From assembly GCA_001596155.1 (NCBI GenBank), contig CP014771.1, positions 3,968,001 to 4,032,000 of the forward strand: a stretch of 64,000 nt of DNA. Direction: 5' to 3'. Source of the stretch: Hymenobacter psoromatis (GTDB taxonomy: Bacteria; Bacteroidota; Bacteroidia; Cytophagales; Hymenobacteraceae). Below are positions 27,475-36,139 of this stretch, piece after piece. Position numbers and translations under genes: made by a program. The notes under the pieces are model-generated. The model had not been told where the DNA came from. It did no database searches and saw only the letters and a list, made by a program, of their open reading frames with translations. The stretch's first letter is position 1. Every line of letters starts with the position of its first letter.

Positions 27475-28710
27475 AGGCAGCGTGCCTTGGGTGCCGCCCG
27501 CGCCCTTCTCGTCGAAGGCGTCGGCCAGCTTGTTCAGGTTAAAGTGCAGCGACACCCGGATGGTCTGGGCCAGCGGATTAGCCTGCGAGTTGGGCACCAG
27601 GTAAGTGCCATCGACGCCAAACACCGACAGGCGCGCGCCCAGGCCAAAACTCAAATACTGGCGGGCACCCACGTGAGGATTCTCGTAGAAGTAGCCCACC
27701 CGCGCCGCGATGGTATTGTTGTACCAATATTCCGCCCCGGCGTGCAGGTTAATCTCCTGCAATTCTCCGTGAAAGCCGCCCGGCGCGTCGCTGAACGAAC
27801 TGAAGATGGCTCCAATTGGACCCTGCTGCTGGCGTTCCTGGTTGGTTTGCTTCACCCGGTTATACTGCGCCGTCACCTGAGCTGGCGTAGCCGTAGGCGG
27901 CAGCGGGTCTTCGTAGTAGGGCGAAGGCACCAGCAGCTTGGTGGCGTCGATGGCCAGCGTAATCTTGTTATACGAGTCAATTTCGCGGGTGATGGCCGTG
28001 CCCAGGCGCAGCGTGGTGGGTAGGAAGCTCGACGTAGTTATATCCTGGTACACCATCTTGTTGCCCAGGTTCGTAATCGCCAGGCCGTAGGCAAAGTTGT
28101 AGATGCCCGCGCCGATGGTCGCGTCCTTGGTGTAGTAAGCGCCCAGGTCGGCGGCAAAGGAATTGCCCGCCTGCGCGTCGTTGCCCGAATAGTTACCGAT
28201 AAGGTCCGAGCGCACGTAGCGGGCCGAGATGCCCACGCCGAAATTCTCGCCCAGCTTTTGGCCGTACGATACCGTAACGGCGTATTCCTTGGGGTTGAAA
28301 GAGCCGTTGGGCAGGTTGTTGCCGGTGCGGTAGTCAATCTGGCCCAGGTTAAAATACAGCAGCGAAGCCGCGAACGCGCCGCGCGTGCCCACCTTCCCAT
28401 AGCCCGAGAGGTAGCTCAGGCTCATGTCGTCCGTAATCTGGCGCAGCCAGGGCGAATACGACGGCGAGAAGGCGTACTTATAATCCACGAAGCCCAGCTT
28501 GCCGGGGTTGTAGAAGGCGGCGTTGGCGTCGGGCGAGGTCGCCACGCCCGCGTCGCCGAGGGCCGCGCCCCGCGCATCGGGGCTCAACGTGAGAATGGGC
28601 ACCGCCGTGGTGATGGTGTGCAGGTCGGCGCTGGCTATTTGGGCCAGCGCGGCCGGCGCGGCGAGCAGCAACAGCGCTGGCGCGAAGCCTAGCGTACGAA
28701 AAAAGGTCAT
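27469..28710 (-). CDS. porV: Type IX secretion system outer membrane protein PorV
   Basis: FadL-like outer-membrane barrel (PorV/LptO) that collects T9SS cargo from the translocon and delivers it to the PorU sortase at the cell surface. 413 residues. Signal peptide MTFFRTLGFAPALLLLAAP..ALAQ. Family features follow: AVPILTLSPDARGAALGDAG and SPDANAAFYNPGKLGFVDYK near the N-terminus, YAFSPSYSPWLR, then repeated strand text (ISARYVRSDLIGNY, DLGAYYTKD) and a C-terminal strand GVDGTYLVPNSQ...RVSLHFNLNKL. It lies 92 bases downstream of porU on the same strand, the conserved porU-porV order. A terminator and heptamer array follow. Confidence 0.95.
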   Translation of the reverse strand: MTFFRTLGFAPALLLLAAPAALAQIASADLHTITTAVPILTLSPDARGAALGDAGVATSPDANAAFYNPGKLGFVDYKYAFSPSYSPWLRQITDDMSLSYLSGYGKVGTRGAFAASLLYFNLGQIDYRTGNNLPNGSFNPKEYAVTVSYGQKLGENFGVGISARYVRSDLIGNYSGNDAQAGNSFAADLGAYYTKDATIGAGIYNFAYGLAITNLGNKMVYQDITTSSFLPTTLRLGTAITREIDSYNKITLAIDATKLLVPSPYYEDPLPPTATPAQVTAQYNRVKQTNQERQQQGPIGAIFSSFSDAPGGFHGELQEINLHAGAEYWYNNTIAARVGYFYENPHVGARQYLSFGLGARLSVFGVDGTYLVPNSQANPLAQTIRVSLHFNLNKLADAFDEKGAGGTQGTLPN

Positions 28711-28802
28711 AAAATGAAGTAAAGAACTGCTACCAGGATAACTGATGAAAGGTAAAACGTTGCAATGGAAACCGGACTATCTGCCGGGGGGTAGGGCGGC
28801 GG

Positions 28803-31800
28803 TTAATTTAACAAAACTAGCTTCTCAAACTTGGTGGCGGTCTGGCCGCCGGGAATGCGCACGCTCACGCGGTACACGTACACGCCCCGCGCCAGCTGGT
28901 CGTTGTAGTCGTCGCGGCCGTTCCAGGTCAGCGCAGGGTCTTGCAAGGTGCTGGGTATGTGGGCAGTACTAGCGGGATAGTTGGCGCGCAGCGTTTTCAC
29001 GAGGCGGCCGGCAATAGTAAAAATCTGCACCTGCACATCGAGCTCCTGGCCGGCGCTGGTCTGGTCGAAGTGAAAAGTGGTAATGTTGCTGAACGGGTTG
29101 GGGTAGTTGAGCACGTGCGTGAGCGCCAGCTGCGCCGACTGCGCCACGAGGAAATCAACCGTGGCCTCGGCCGAATTATTGTGCGTGTCCCAGGCTTTGA
29201 GGCGAATTGTGTGCGGGCCGGGCGCGAGGTCTTTGTAGAGGTAGCGCACCAGGCCGGTGCGGAAGTTATCAACGTCGGTGGTGTAGGCGCTGTTCACCAC
29301 CACCAGCTTGGTGGGGTCGTTGTCGAGCGTGGCCGTAATGTCGTGCCCAATGCCCGCGCTGGACGTGTTGATGCCCGACTCGTCCTTGAGGCGCGCCAGC
29401 AGGTAGGGGGTAGGGCTGGTGGTGCCGCCCGACACGAACGAGCTGTCGTTGGGCGTTTCGGTGGTGTTCAGCCACAGGTGCACGAGGGGCGGCCGGGTGT
29501 CGATGGCGGCCTTGCGCGAGACGCCGCCCACCAGCGCCAGCTGGTAGCCCTGGGCATCCACCTTGTTCACCAGGTCCTGGGCATAGAGGCTGATTTTGCC
29601 CTGGCCCACGTTGTAGGCAATATCTTTCGGCACCACGAACCGCACCATAAAGCGGCCGGCTTTCACCGTGGCCTGCCCGCCGTAAATGATGTTTTCCTGG
29701 GTCAGGACCGGCTCCGGCGCGCTCTGGTCGCCGAGGGTTTGCACGGTCACCGGCTTGTCAAAAATCGTGATGTCGGCCGTGCCGCCGAAGGTGGTGTTCA
29801 GCACGCCGCCCTTCTCCACGTGGCCGCTCAGCCGCATCTGGCCCAGCGCCTGCAAGGTGTCGAGGCTGACCGTGACGGACTGCACGTGCCGGCCGTTGAT
29901 GGAGTCGAGCACCACGCGCTGGCTGGGGTAGGCGAGGCGGGTGGTGGGGTCGGCCAGCAAGGTATAGTTGCGGTTGTTGAGGTCGCCGCCCACCGCCAGG
30001 TTCTTGGCCGTGCCGGTGGCGAAGCCCAGGTAGGGCAGCGTGCCGGTGGCGTCGCGCTTCAATATCTGGTTGTAAAACCCATCCACCAGCTGGGTGTTGA
30101 AATTGGAATAAACCACCCGCGTGGTCGTGAACAGGCCCACCGCGCCGCCGGTTACGTTGTCGGTCAGCACCTGCTCGCCGGCCGAGATAAAGTCGGGATT
30201 GTCATAGGTGCTCAGGTCGCAGGTGCCCGTGACGAAGAAGGTGAGGCGGTGCTGATTTTGCAGCGCCAGCAGCGAGGCGACGGTCACAATCTTCTCATCG
30301 GCCAGCGCCTGCGGGCCGCCGTGGCCGGTGTAGCCAATCAGCAGCGAGCCCTGCTCCAACGACTCATCAATGGCCGCCATCGCCGCCGGCGAGCGCTGCC
30401 CGGCCGCCGTGCTGATTTGCGGAAACAGGTCGAGATAGTCCTTGCGCAGGTTGTAGGCCGGCTCGGCTTGGCTAATGGTCAGCGCGAATATATTTTCTGA
30501 CTCGTTAACGAAGTCGGGGTTGTCGCCGTCGTCGGCGGTGAGCGTGATGCGGTTGCGCCACTTGCCAAAGCTGGTGGGCGTGTCGTAATCGATAAGCTTA
30601 TCGACCACCTGCTGGGCCTGGGTGGCATCGGTGGGCTTGCCCACCGGCGGGCGCACCGGCAGCCGGCCAATGCCAATGTCAGTGGCCTCAAACGTAGCTC
30701 CCGTCGATTCTATCCAGTCGCCCTCCGTGTCGTCGAGCAGGCCGTAGTAGTCTTCGGAAGAGTAGCTGTTTTCGCCCTCCTCGTTGGCGCGGCTGCCGCT
30801 CACCGGCAAAAATGACTCGCGCGATTCGTACGTCGGCACCAAGTTCTGGTTGGCCGCGTCGAAGTTGGCGGTGGTGGTGAAGGGCGCGCGGTTGGTCCAC
30901 CACGCTGGCTCCTGGCTCTTGTCGTTGAAAGGCGACGACTTGTAATCGAACGACGCATCGCCGAACAAGAGCAAATAATTGCGCCGGCTGCTGGGGTCGG
31001 GGTTGCGGTCATACACCTGCTTCATCAGGTCGCGGATGGCCGTGGCATCCTGCCCGCCCGAGCTGTATTCGTTGAATACTTCTTTGGTCGTGACCACCGC
31101 CACGTTCAGGCCGTTGTAGTCGCGGCGGTGGTTGGCCAGCCGCTGCGCCTGCTCCCGGAAGGGGGGGTAGGCCACAATCACCATATCCAGCTTGCCATCG
31201 GCGTTGAGGGCGTGCAGGTTCTGGTTCGCGATTTTGCCAAACAGCCGGGGCGTGTCGAACGTGCCGCCGGGCTGCACGGCCACAAACTCGCGCAGCGAGT
31301 CGGTGTAGGCCGCGAAGCTGCCGCCAGCGTCGAGCGCCTGGGCCTGGGGCCGGCGCGGGTTGGTCACTTCCCACACCTGCGCGCCGCCGGCATTGGCCAC
31401 CGTGAAGGTGCCCACCGTGCCCGCCCCGCGCTTGTAGTTCAGAGAGTTAAATTCCAGGTAAGAAGCGCTCAGGCGCAACTGGCGCTTCACCACCAGCTCC
31501 AGGTAGTCGAGGTAGCCGGCACCGTTCGCGTCAAACGAGCTGAAGGTGAGCGTCACCCTGGGGTCGGTGAGGCCGGCCGGCGTGAGTGTCGTGAAGGTGC
31601 GAAAATCGTTAGTCGCCACCGTCGTAAACGAGCCGTTCGGGATGCCGTTCAGCTGCGACGTGCCCAGCGCGCTACCCCCCAGCGCCACCGCGAAGCTGCT
31701 GCTTTGCGCGGCCGTGGTGGCCGTGGCGACGGTCAGGCGCAGCGTGTCGCCGGCCACCAGGTCGGCCAGTGGCTGGTTGCCATCGCCGCTGAAAACGAAG

Positions 31801-32903
31801 TCCGTGGCCGTGCCCGCCTTAAACGACTCGCCTAGCCAGCGCCGGCCCGAGTGCAACACGTTCACCAGGTCGTGCTCGTAGTAGCGGCGGTCCAGAAACG
31901 TGGTGATGGCCGCGCCCTGCGGCGCTCTGGCCGGGGCCGCCACCGTCGGAATGCGCCTTCCGTCGCTGCTCCCCACCCGAATGAAGTAGTAGGCCGTGTC
32001 CGAAAAAAAGTTGTTGATGTGCTTGAAGCGCCCGCCCTCGCCCAGCAGCCCATACAGGCCCGGCTGCGGCAATTGCGCCGCCCGGCCCGGCTGGCTGGCC
32101 CGCCAGGTGTGCGGCCCCCTGGCATAAAACAGCAAGTACTCGTCGCTGCCAAACACGTTGTCGGTGTTGCCCTGAAAATACAGGTTGTTCTCCACCAGGT
32201 CGTCGGGGCGCGGGGTAGCGTTGGCCTGCGGCAAAAGGCCCGTGGCGTTGCCATACAGCTGCACCTTATTGGGATTAATCGACGCGGGCAGGCCCAGCTT
32301 TTGCAACGTCGCCAGGTCGAGCTTATACACGCCATTGCGCGGCACCCCGATTTTATACCAGTCGCCGCTATTCAGCACCGAGGTCTGCCCAAAGTTGTGC
32401 GTGGCCGTGGTGCGGCTCGTGGCCGCGCCGCCATTCGCCGTCTGGTAAGCGTAGGTGAACGAGATAAGGCGCTCGGCCTGGCCGGTCTGGGGGTTGCGGC
32501 GCACCGGCTTCAGCAGCACGTAGCTGTAGGGGCGGCGCGCCTCGGTGCCCGTGCGCAGCGTCAGGGCCGGGGCGGGGGGTAGGGCGATGTTGCCGAGCAG
32601 CTTCACGTCGGCGGCCGGGAAGGCCTCGTACACGGCGTCGCGCAGTTCGCCGGCGCTCACGGTGCCGGGCACGCGCAGGGTGTAGGTGCCCACCACGTCG
32701 GTGGGCCCGTGGTAAGCACCCACGAAGCTGGGCACCCGGCGGGGCTCGGTGTCGGGGCTGGCGCTGGGGCTGCGCAGGCTCGCATACACGGTCCAGCGCA
32801 GCGCAACCGGCCCCGTGAGGGCGGTGCCGCCAACCTGGGCGCGGACCGGTAGCACCAAGCCCGCCAACAGCCCCAGCAACACCATCGAGAAGAAGTTTCG
32901 CAT
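28803..32903 (-). CDS. porU: Type IX secretion system sortase PorU
   Basis: Surface C25 (gingipain-like) cysteine protease that removes the C-terminal sorting domain of T9SS cargo and attaches the cargo to the cell surface. 1366 residues, somewhat longer than well-known PorU proteins. Signal peptide to about residue 23 (LVLPVRAQ). The peptidase C25 domain lies at about residues 560-920 (DMVIVAYPPFREQAQRLANH; NYLLLFGDASFDYKS). Catalytic His is near residue 860 (LIGYTGHGGPQAL) and catalytic Cys near 895 (FFVTGTCDLSTYDNPDF). The C-terminus carries its own sorting-type beta domain (YPNPFSNITTFHFDQ ... QIFTIAGRLVKTLR ... GVYVYRVSVR). Followed by porV. Confidence 0.96.
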   Translation of the reverse strand: MRNFFSMVLLGLLAGLVLPVRAQVGGTALTGPVALRWTVYASLRSPSASPDTEPRRVPSFVGAYHGPTDVVGTYTLRVPGTVSAGELRDAVYEAFPAADVKLLGNIALPPAPALTLRTGTEARRPYSYVLLKPVRRNPQTGQAERLISFTYAYQTANGGAATSRTTATHNFGQTSVLNSGDWYKIGVPRNGVYKLDLATLQKLGLPASINPNKVQLYGNATGLLPQANATPRPDDLVENNLYFQGNTDNVFGSDEYLLFYARGPHTWRASQPGRAAQLPQPGLYGLLGEGGRFKHINNFFSDTAYYFIRVGSSDGRRIPTVAAPARAPQGAAITTFLDRRYYEHDLVNVLHSGRRWLGESFKAGTATDFVFSGDGNQPLADLVAGDTLRLTVATATTAAQSSSFAVALGGSALGTSQLNGIPNGSFTTVATNDFRTFTTLTPAGLTDPRVTLTFSSFDANGAGYLDYLELVVKRQLRLSASYLEFNSLNYKRGAGTVGTFTVANAGGAQVWEVTNPRRPQAQALDAGGSFAAYTDSLREFVAVQPGGTFDTPRLFGKIANQNLHALNADGKLDMVIVAYPPFREQAQRLANHRRDYNGLNVAVVTTKEVFNEYSSGGQDATAIRDLMKQVYDRNPDPSSRRNYLLLFGDASFDYKSSPFNDKSQEPAWWTNRAPFTTTANFDAANQNLVPTYESRESFLPVSGSRANEEGENSYSSEDYYGLLDDTEGDWIESTGATFEATDIGIGRLPVRPPVGKPTDATQAQQVVDKLIDYDTPTSFGKWRNRITLTADDGDNPDFVNESENIFALTISQAEPAYNLRKDYLDLFPQISTAAGQRSPAAMAAIDESLEQGSLLIGYTGHGGPQALADEKIVTVASLLALQNQHRLTFFVTGTCDLSTYDNPDFISAGEQVLTDNVTGGAVGLFTTTRVVYSNFNTQLVDGFYNQILKRDATGTLPYLGFATGTAKNLAVGGDLNNRNYTLLADPTTRLAYPSQRVVLDSINGRHVQSVTVSLDTLQALGQMRLSGHVEKGGVLNTTFGGTADITIFDKPVTVQTLGDQSAPEPVLTQENIIYGGQATVKAGRFMVRFVVPKDIAYNVGQGKISLYAQDLVNKVDAQGYQLALVGGVSRKAAIDTRPPLVHLWLNTTETPNDSSFVSGGTTSPTPYLLARLKDESGINTSSAGIGHDITATLDNDPTKLVVVNSAYTTDVDNFRTGLVRYLYKDLAPGPHTIRLKAWDTHNNSAEATVDFLVAQSAQLALTHVLNYPNPFSNITTFHFDQTSAGQELDVQVQIFTIAGRLVKTLRANYPASTAHIPSTLQDPALTWNGRDDYNDQLARGVYVYRVSVRIPGGQTATKFEKLVLLN

Positions 32904-32960
32904 AAATAAACCTGCTAAGGCACTGGGGAAATTAAGAAAGCTAACTAGGAAGTTGTCAGC

Positions 32961-33053
32961 ACGTCAGTCCGAGCTGGCCGAGGAATCTCGCCCGCGCCGT
33001 TTGGGTGTCGGTCAACGATGCGGGCGAGATTCCTCGGCAAGCTCGGAATGACG
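32961..33053. repeat. palindromic repeat related to family A
   Basis: 93-bp palindrome: ACGTCAGTCCGAGC.GGCCGAG on the left and CTCGGCAAGCTCGGAATGAC on the right, inner arms GGAATCTCGCCCGC / GCGGGCGAGATTCC. It shares the CTCGGCAAGCTCGG core with the short repeat at 11248. It lies upstream of porU and downstream of pssA. Confidence 0.75.
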
Positions 33054-33168
33054 AGCTACTAATTTTATCTGCTTCTTAAAATAGCTCTAAGAATTAAAAA
33101 TGATAAAACTGCCATCTTTAAACCATCATTTTCTGCTTCTTAACAGCCGAACAGCGGAGCCCGCCAAC

Positions 33169-33924
33169 TTATTGCGGCCCGGCGGCACTGGTTTCGGCGG
33201 CGTCGCGGCTGCGCACCCGGCCGGGCACCGACAGCAGTACATACAGCAGCACCGCCAGCGGAATTCCTGCCGCCCGCAACGTCGCTACTAACACCAAAGC
33301 CAGACCTACAAAAATAAACCGCCGCCGGTTTCCCAGCCACCGCAAATTCTTGAATTTCAGGGCGAAAAGTGGCAATTCGGCCACCAGCAAGCCCGACAGC
33401 ACTACCGTGAGCCCCAGCAGCAGCCAGGGAGTCAGAATAAGGCGGTCCAGCCCAAACTCATTGCGGGCCAGAATGAGCGGCAGCGAAGCCACTACCAGCG
33501 TGCAGGCGGGGGTAGGGAGCCCGATGAAAGAGGTCGTCTGCCGCGTGTCGTTGTTGAATTTAGCCAGGCGCAGGGCCGAGAAAATAGTGACCGTAAAGCC
33601 TAGGAATGGTAGCACACGCCAAATGCCTGAAGGAGTGGCGTAATCTGTGAACCATAAATGAGCAGTTTTATTCAGAAGTTGGAATATTATCGCCCCCGGC
33701 ACCACCCCAAACGTTACCATGTCAGCCAGCGAATCGAGGTCTTTGCCGATGGGCGACGACACGCGCAGCGCCCGCGCCAGCAGCCCATCGAAGAAGTCGG
33801 CCACCGCGCCCGCGCCCACCAGATAAGCGCCCAGCACCAGCTCACCCTGGAAGATGAACGTGAGCGCCAGGCACCCACACAGCAGGTTGAGGCAGGTAAC
33901 GGCATTGGGAAGGTGTCGTTTCAA
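33169..33924 (-). CDS. pssA: CDP-diacylglycerol-serine O-phosphatidyltransferase
   Basis: Membrane enzyme that makes phosphatidylserine from CDP-diacylglycerol and serine, the first step towards phosphatidylethanolamine. About 251 residues. The CDP-alcohol phosphatidyltransferase motif D-x2-D-G-x2-A-R-x8-G-x3-D-x3-D is intact in ADFFDGLLARALRVSSPIGK continuing DLDSLAD (about residues 42-68). Six to eight hydrophobic helices are visible. There is no ATG. TTG at 33922-33924 gives a conserved-looking start, LKRHLPNAVTCLNLLCG, 19 bases after the upstream gene's stop; TTG at 33982-33984 would add 20 residues and overlap that gene. The gene upstream (33944) may share its transcript. Confidence 0.88.
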   Translation of the reverse strand: MKRHLPNAVTCLNLLCGCLALTFIFQGELVLGAYLVGAGAVADFFDGLLARALRVSSPIGKDLDSLADMVTFGVVPGAIIFQLLNKTAHLWFTDYATPSGIWRVLPFLGFTVTIFSALRLAKFNNDTRQTTSFIGLPTPACTLVVASLPLILARNEFGLDRLILTPWLLLGLTVVLSGLLVAELPLFALKFKNLRWLGNRRRFIFVGLALVLVATLRAAGIPLAVLLYVLLSVPGRVRSRDAAETSAAGPQ

Positions 33925-33943
33925 AACGTTGAAAAGCAGCTTA

Positions 33944-35134
33944 TTACTTGGTAAGGATAGTGCCGAAAGACTTGTTCTGCTCAAAAGCCTTAATGATTTC
34001 TTCCTCCAGTGGCGTGCGCTTCACCACCGGGTTGTCGCGCCAGAAGGCGGGGTCATAGGGCTTTTGCTTGATGGCGGCCAGGTCGCTGAGCGGCCCTACG
34101 GGGCCGGCGTAGGGCAGGCCGGTGGGCACCGGTTGCTGGTCGTAGAAATAAGTTAGTGCCTCAGCCGTTAACGGCGTGTCGGGCTTGCGGGGCTGGCTGA
34201 TAAGGAGGGCGGCGCTGACTTTTACGTAGTTGAGCAGCACACCGCTCGCCAGGGGCCGGAAGTCAATCTCTTCGGTTAGCTGGTCGTTTTTCGCACTATA
34301 GCCTTTCTTGGAAATGGTTACCTGCATGGGCCGGGTGGCGCGGGCGTGCAGCACCTGGTAGGTGGCCGGGTCGATGAAGATGCTGCCGCTCACGGCCGTA
34401 ATACCCGGCCGGCTGGTAAACGCTATTTCAGCCACCGCCCGCCCACTGGCTTGGGTTAAGCCCTTGTATTGCAAGGTAAAAAGCCGGCCTGCATCGGCAC
34501 TTACCACCGCGTGCGAGTCGGCTGTATCGGCCGCCGCGATGGCGCAGAACCCGCTAGCGGCCTTGGCATACAACGAGAAATTAGTGAAATTCATCAGGGT
34601 TGGCCGGCTGGCGTAGCGGCCCTGCGCCAGCCGGCTACCATCGAGGCCGGCGCTATTGGTTTTGACGTCCCATATCGCCTCCTGCACTTCGGTAGGCTCG
34701 CCGCCATTGCGTGTTACCTGCCGGTAAAACGCCTGGCTGTATTGGGCCTGCCCCCGCGTGCGTTGCAGCACGCGGTAGGCCCGCGCCAGCAGCTCGGCCG
34801 CGTAGCTGGCCGGCTCTACGGCCGGCAGCGCCACGGGCGCGGCTTCCAGCGCCAGCGGGGGGGTAGGGCCGGCCGCCGTCACCGTCACCGAGTCGCGCCC
34901 GTAGCCCAGGCTGAACGCCAGCACTTTGGCCGGCAGCCGGGCCACGCGTAGCCCAAATTCTCCCTCCGCGTTGCTGGTCGTGCCCTGGGTGGTGCCCGCC
35001 ACCACCACGCTGGCGTAGGGCACGGGCTGGCGCGTTTGCTTGTCCAGCACCTTGCCCGTCACCAGGCCCTGCGCAGCAGCCAGGTGGCTCAGCAGTGCGG
35101 CGGCGGCCAGCAAAAGGTAGCGGGTTGAAGTCAT
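33944..35134 (-). CDS. Secreted protein with CarboxypepD_reg-like domain
   Basis: Envelope protein of unknown function, 396 residues. Signal peptide (MTSTRYLLLAAAALLSHLA, cleavage near AAAQ). A carboxypeptidase regulatory-like domain spans about residues 22-95 (GLVTGKVLDKQTRQPVPYAS, TTSNAEGEFGLRV), as in SusC N-termini and many Bacteroidota surface proteins. A longer domain follows with AYRVLQRTRGQAQYSQAFYR, ISGSIFIDPATYQVLHARAT-like text and EEIDFRPLASGVLLNYVKV, similar in layout to the gene at 9202 but without the barrel-like C-terminus. It is followed closely by pssA. The 5' flank is the heptamer array at 35149. Confidence 0.75.
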   Translation of the reverse strand: MTSTRYLLLAAAALLSHLAAAQGLVTGKVLDKQTRQPVPYASVVVAGTTQGTTSNAEGEFGLRVARLPAKVLAFSLGYGRDSVTVTAAGPTPPLALEAAPVALPAVEPASYAAELLARAYRVLQRTRGQAQYSQAFYRQVTRNGGEPTEVQEAIWDVKTNSAGLDGSRLAQGRYASRPTLMNFTNFSLYAKAASGFCAIAAADTADSHAVVSADAGRLFTLQYKGLTQASGRAVAEIAFTSRPGITAVSGSIFIDPATYQVLHARATRPMQVTISKKGYSAKNDQLTEEIDFRPLASGVLLNYVKVSAALLISQPRKPDTPLTAEALTYFYDQQPVPTGLPYAGPVGPLSDLAAIKQKPYDPAFWRDNPVVKRTPLEEEIIKAFEQNKSFGTILTK

Positions 35135-35148
35135 AGAAGGGGGGTAGG

Positions 35149-35297
35149 GGAGAGTTAAGAGGTAAGAGGTAAGAGTTGAGAGGTAAGAGGTAAGAGGTAA
35201 GAGTTAAGAGTTAAGAGGTAAGAGGTAAGAGTTAAGAGTTAATGGGATTTGAAGATATATTTTAACTCTTAACTCTTAACTATTAACTCTCAACTGA
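35149..35297. repeat. heptamer repeat array (GTTAAGA/GGTAAGA units) with an inverted partner
   Basis: About 14 tandem 7-base units (AGTTAAG, AGGTAAG, AGTTGAG) run from 35149 to about 35240. After about 20 unrelated bases they are mirrored by TTAACTCTTAACTCTTAAC and TCTCAACT units to 35297, so the transcript could form a long hairpin. It lies between two minus-strand genes. Confidence 0.8.
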
Positions 35298-35308
35298 GCA
35301 CACCTGCG

Positions 35309-35953
35309 CTACGTCAGAAACGGGTTGCTGCGCCGCTCCGCGCCGATGGTCGTGGTGGGGCCGTGGCCGGGAAACACTACCGTCTCATCGGGTAGCGTCA
35401 ATAGCTCGGTTTCGATGCTTTGGAGCAGGGTAGTGTGGTTGCCGCCCGGCAGGTCGGTGCGCCCGACGCTGCCCTTAAACAGCACGTCGCCGCCGATGAG
35501 CTGCCCGCCCGCCGCGTCATAGAGCACCACGTGGCCGGGCGCGTGGCCCGGCGCGAAGCGCACTTGCAGCTCGCTCGCGCCCAGCTCCACTACCTGGCCG
35601 GCCGCCAGCTCGCCGGTGGGCTCGGCCGGCTCGTAGGCCTCGAAGCCGTAGGGCCCGGCATAGGTCTGCACGGCGCGCAGAGTGGGCAGGTCGTCGGTGT
35701 GCAGCAAAAACGGGATGCCGGGATACTGCCGCAGCACAAACGCATTGCCGAGCACGTGGTCGATGTGGGCGTGGGTATTGAGCAAAAACTGCACATCGAG
35801 CTTTTCAGCCCCGATATAATTGCTCAAGGTCTGCTGCTCGGCCTTCGAGTAGGTGCCGGGGTCCACGATGGCCGTGGCGCGCGTGGCCTCGTCAATGAGC
35901 AGGTAAGTATTTTCGCTGAAAGCGTTGAACGTGAAGCAGACAATTCGAAGCAT
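35309..35953 (-). CDS. MBL-fold metallo-hydrolase (glyoxalase II-like)
   Basis: Metallo-beta-lactamase-fold hydrolase of 214 residues, likely cytoplasmic. The metal-binding motif HxHxDH is intact (NTHAHIDHVLGNA, about residues 59-71), with further ligands in FAPGHAPGHVVLYD (about 131-144), the Asp of LIGGDVLFKGSVGRTDLPGG (about 151-170) and the C-terminal FPGHGPTTTIGAERRSNPFL. This pattern fits the small glyoxalase II/YcbL-like group, which hydrolyses thioesters; the substrate is not determined. The start is ATG at 35951-35953, five bases after a clear -7 box. Confidence 0.9.
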   Translation of the reverse strand: MLRIVCFTFNAFSENTYLLIDEATRATAIVDPGTYSKAEQQTLSNYIGAEKLDVQFLLNTHAHIDHVLGNAFVLRQYPGIPFLLHTDDLPTLRAVQTYAGPYGFEAYEPAEPTGELAAGQVVELGASELQVRFAPGHAPGHVVLYDAAGGQLIGGDVLFKGSVGRTDLPGGNHTTLLQSIETELLTLPDETVVFPGHGPTTTIGAERRSNPFLT

Positions 35954-35957
35954 CCGG

Positions 35958-35965
35958 CAAAGATA
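35958..35965 (-). promoter_or_regulatory. -7 promoter box TATCTTTG upstream of the MBL hydrolase
   Basis: On the minus strand, TATCTTTG matches TAnnTTTG and ends 4 bases before the start codon, implying a leaderless or nearly leaderless mRNA. Confidence 0.6.
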
Positions 35966-35994
35966 GGTTTTGGTGCTTGGTGCTTGGGGTAAGG

Positions 35995-36126
35995 AAATCG
36001 TTTGTCATTGCGAGCGCAACGAAGTGGAGTGCGGCAATCCTTCCTTCACGTTAGGATTACTAACCCCTACGTAAAGGACAGTTTGCCGCGCTCCACTTCG
36101 TTGCGCTCGCAATGACAAACGATTTT
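35995..36126. repeat. palindromic repeat family B
   Basis: 132-bp palindrome: AAATCGTTTGTCATTGCGAG / CTCGCAATGACAAACGATTT, inner arms with CAACGAAGTGGAGTGCGGCA. Second copy of the element at 12627-12763. It lies between divergent genes, 13 bases before the ATG at 36140. Confidence 0.85.
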
Positions 36127-36139
36127 TTGTCCTAAATCA

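Noticed and set aside
27469..28710. porV start (MTFF) as a third repeat-derived signal peptide
   Set aside because: The bases around the porV start do not match the family A arm beyond a chance ATGAC/TTTTTT; no palindrome is present there.
35149..35297. Heptamer array considered as a CRISPR array
   Set aside because: Units are 7 bases with no spacers of constant length and no cas genes; it is a short tandem repeat.
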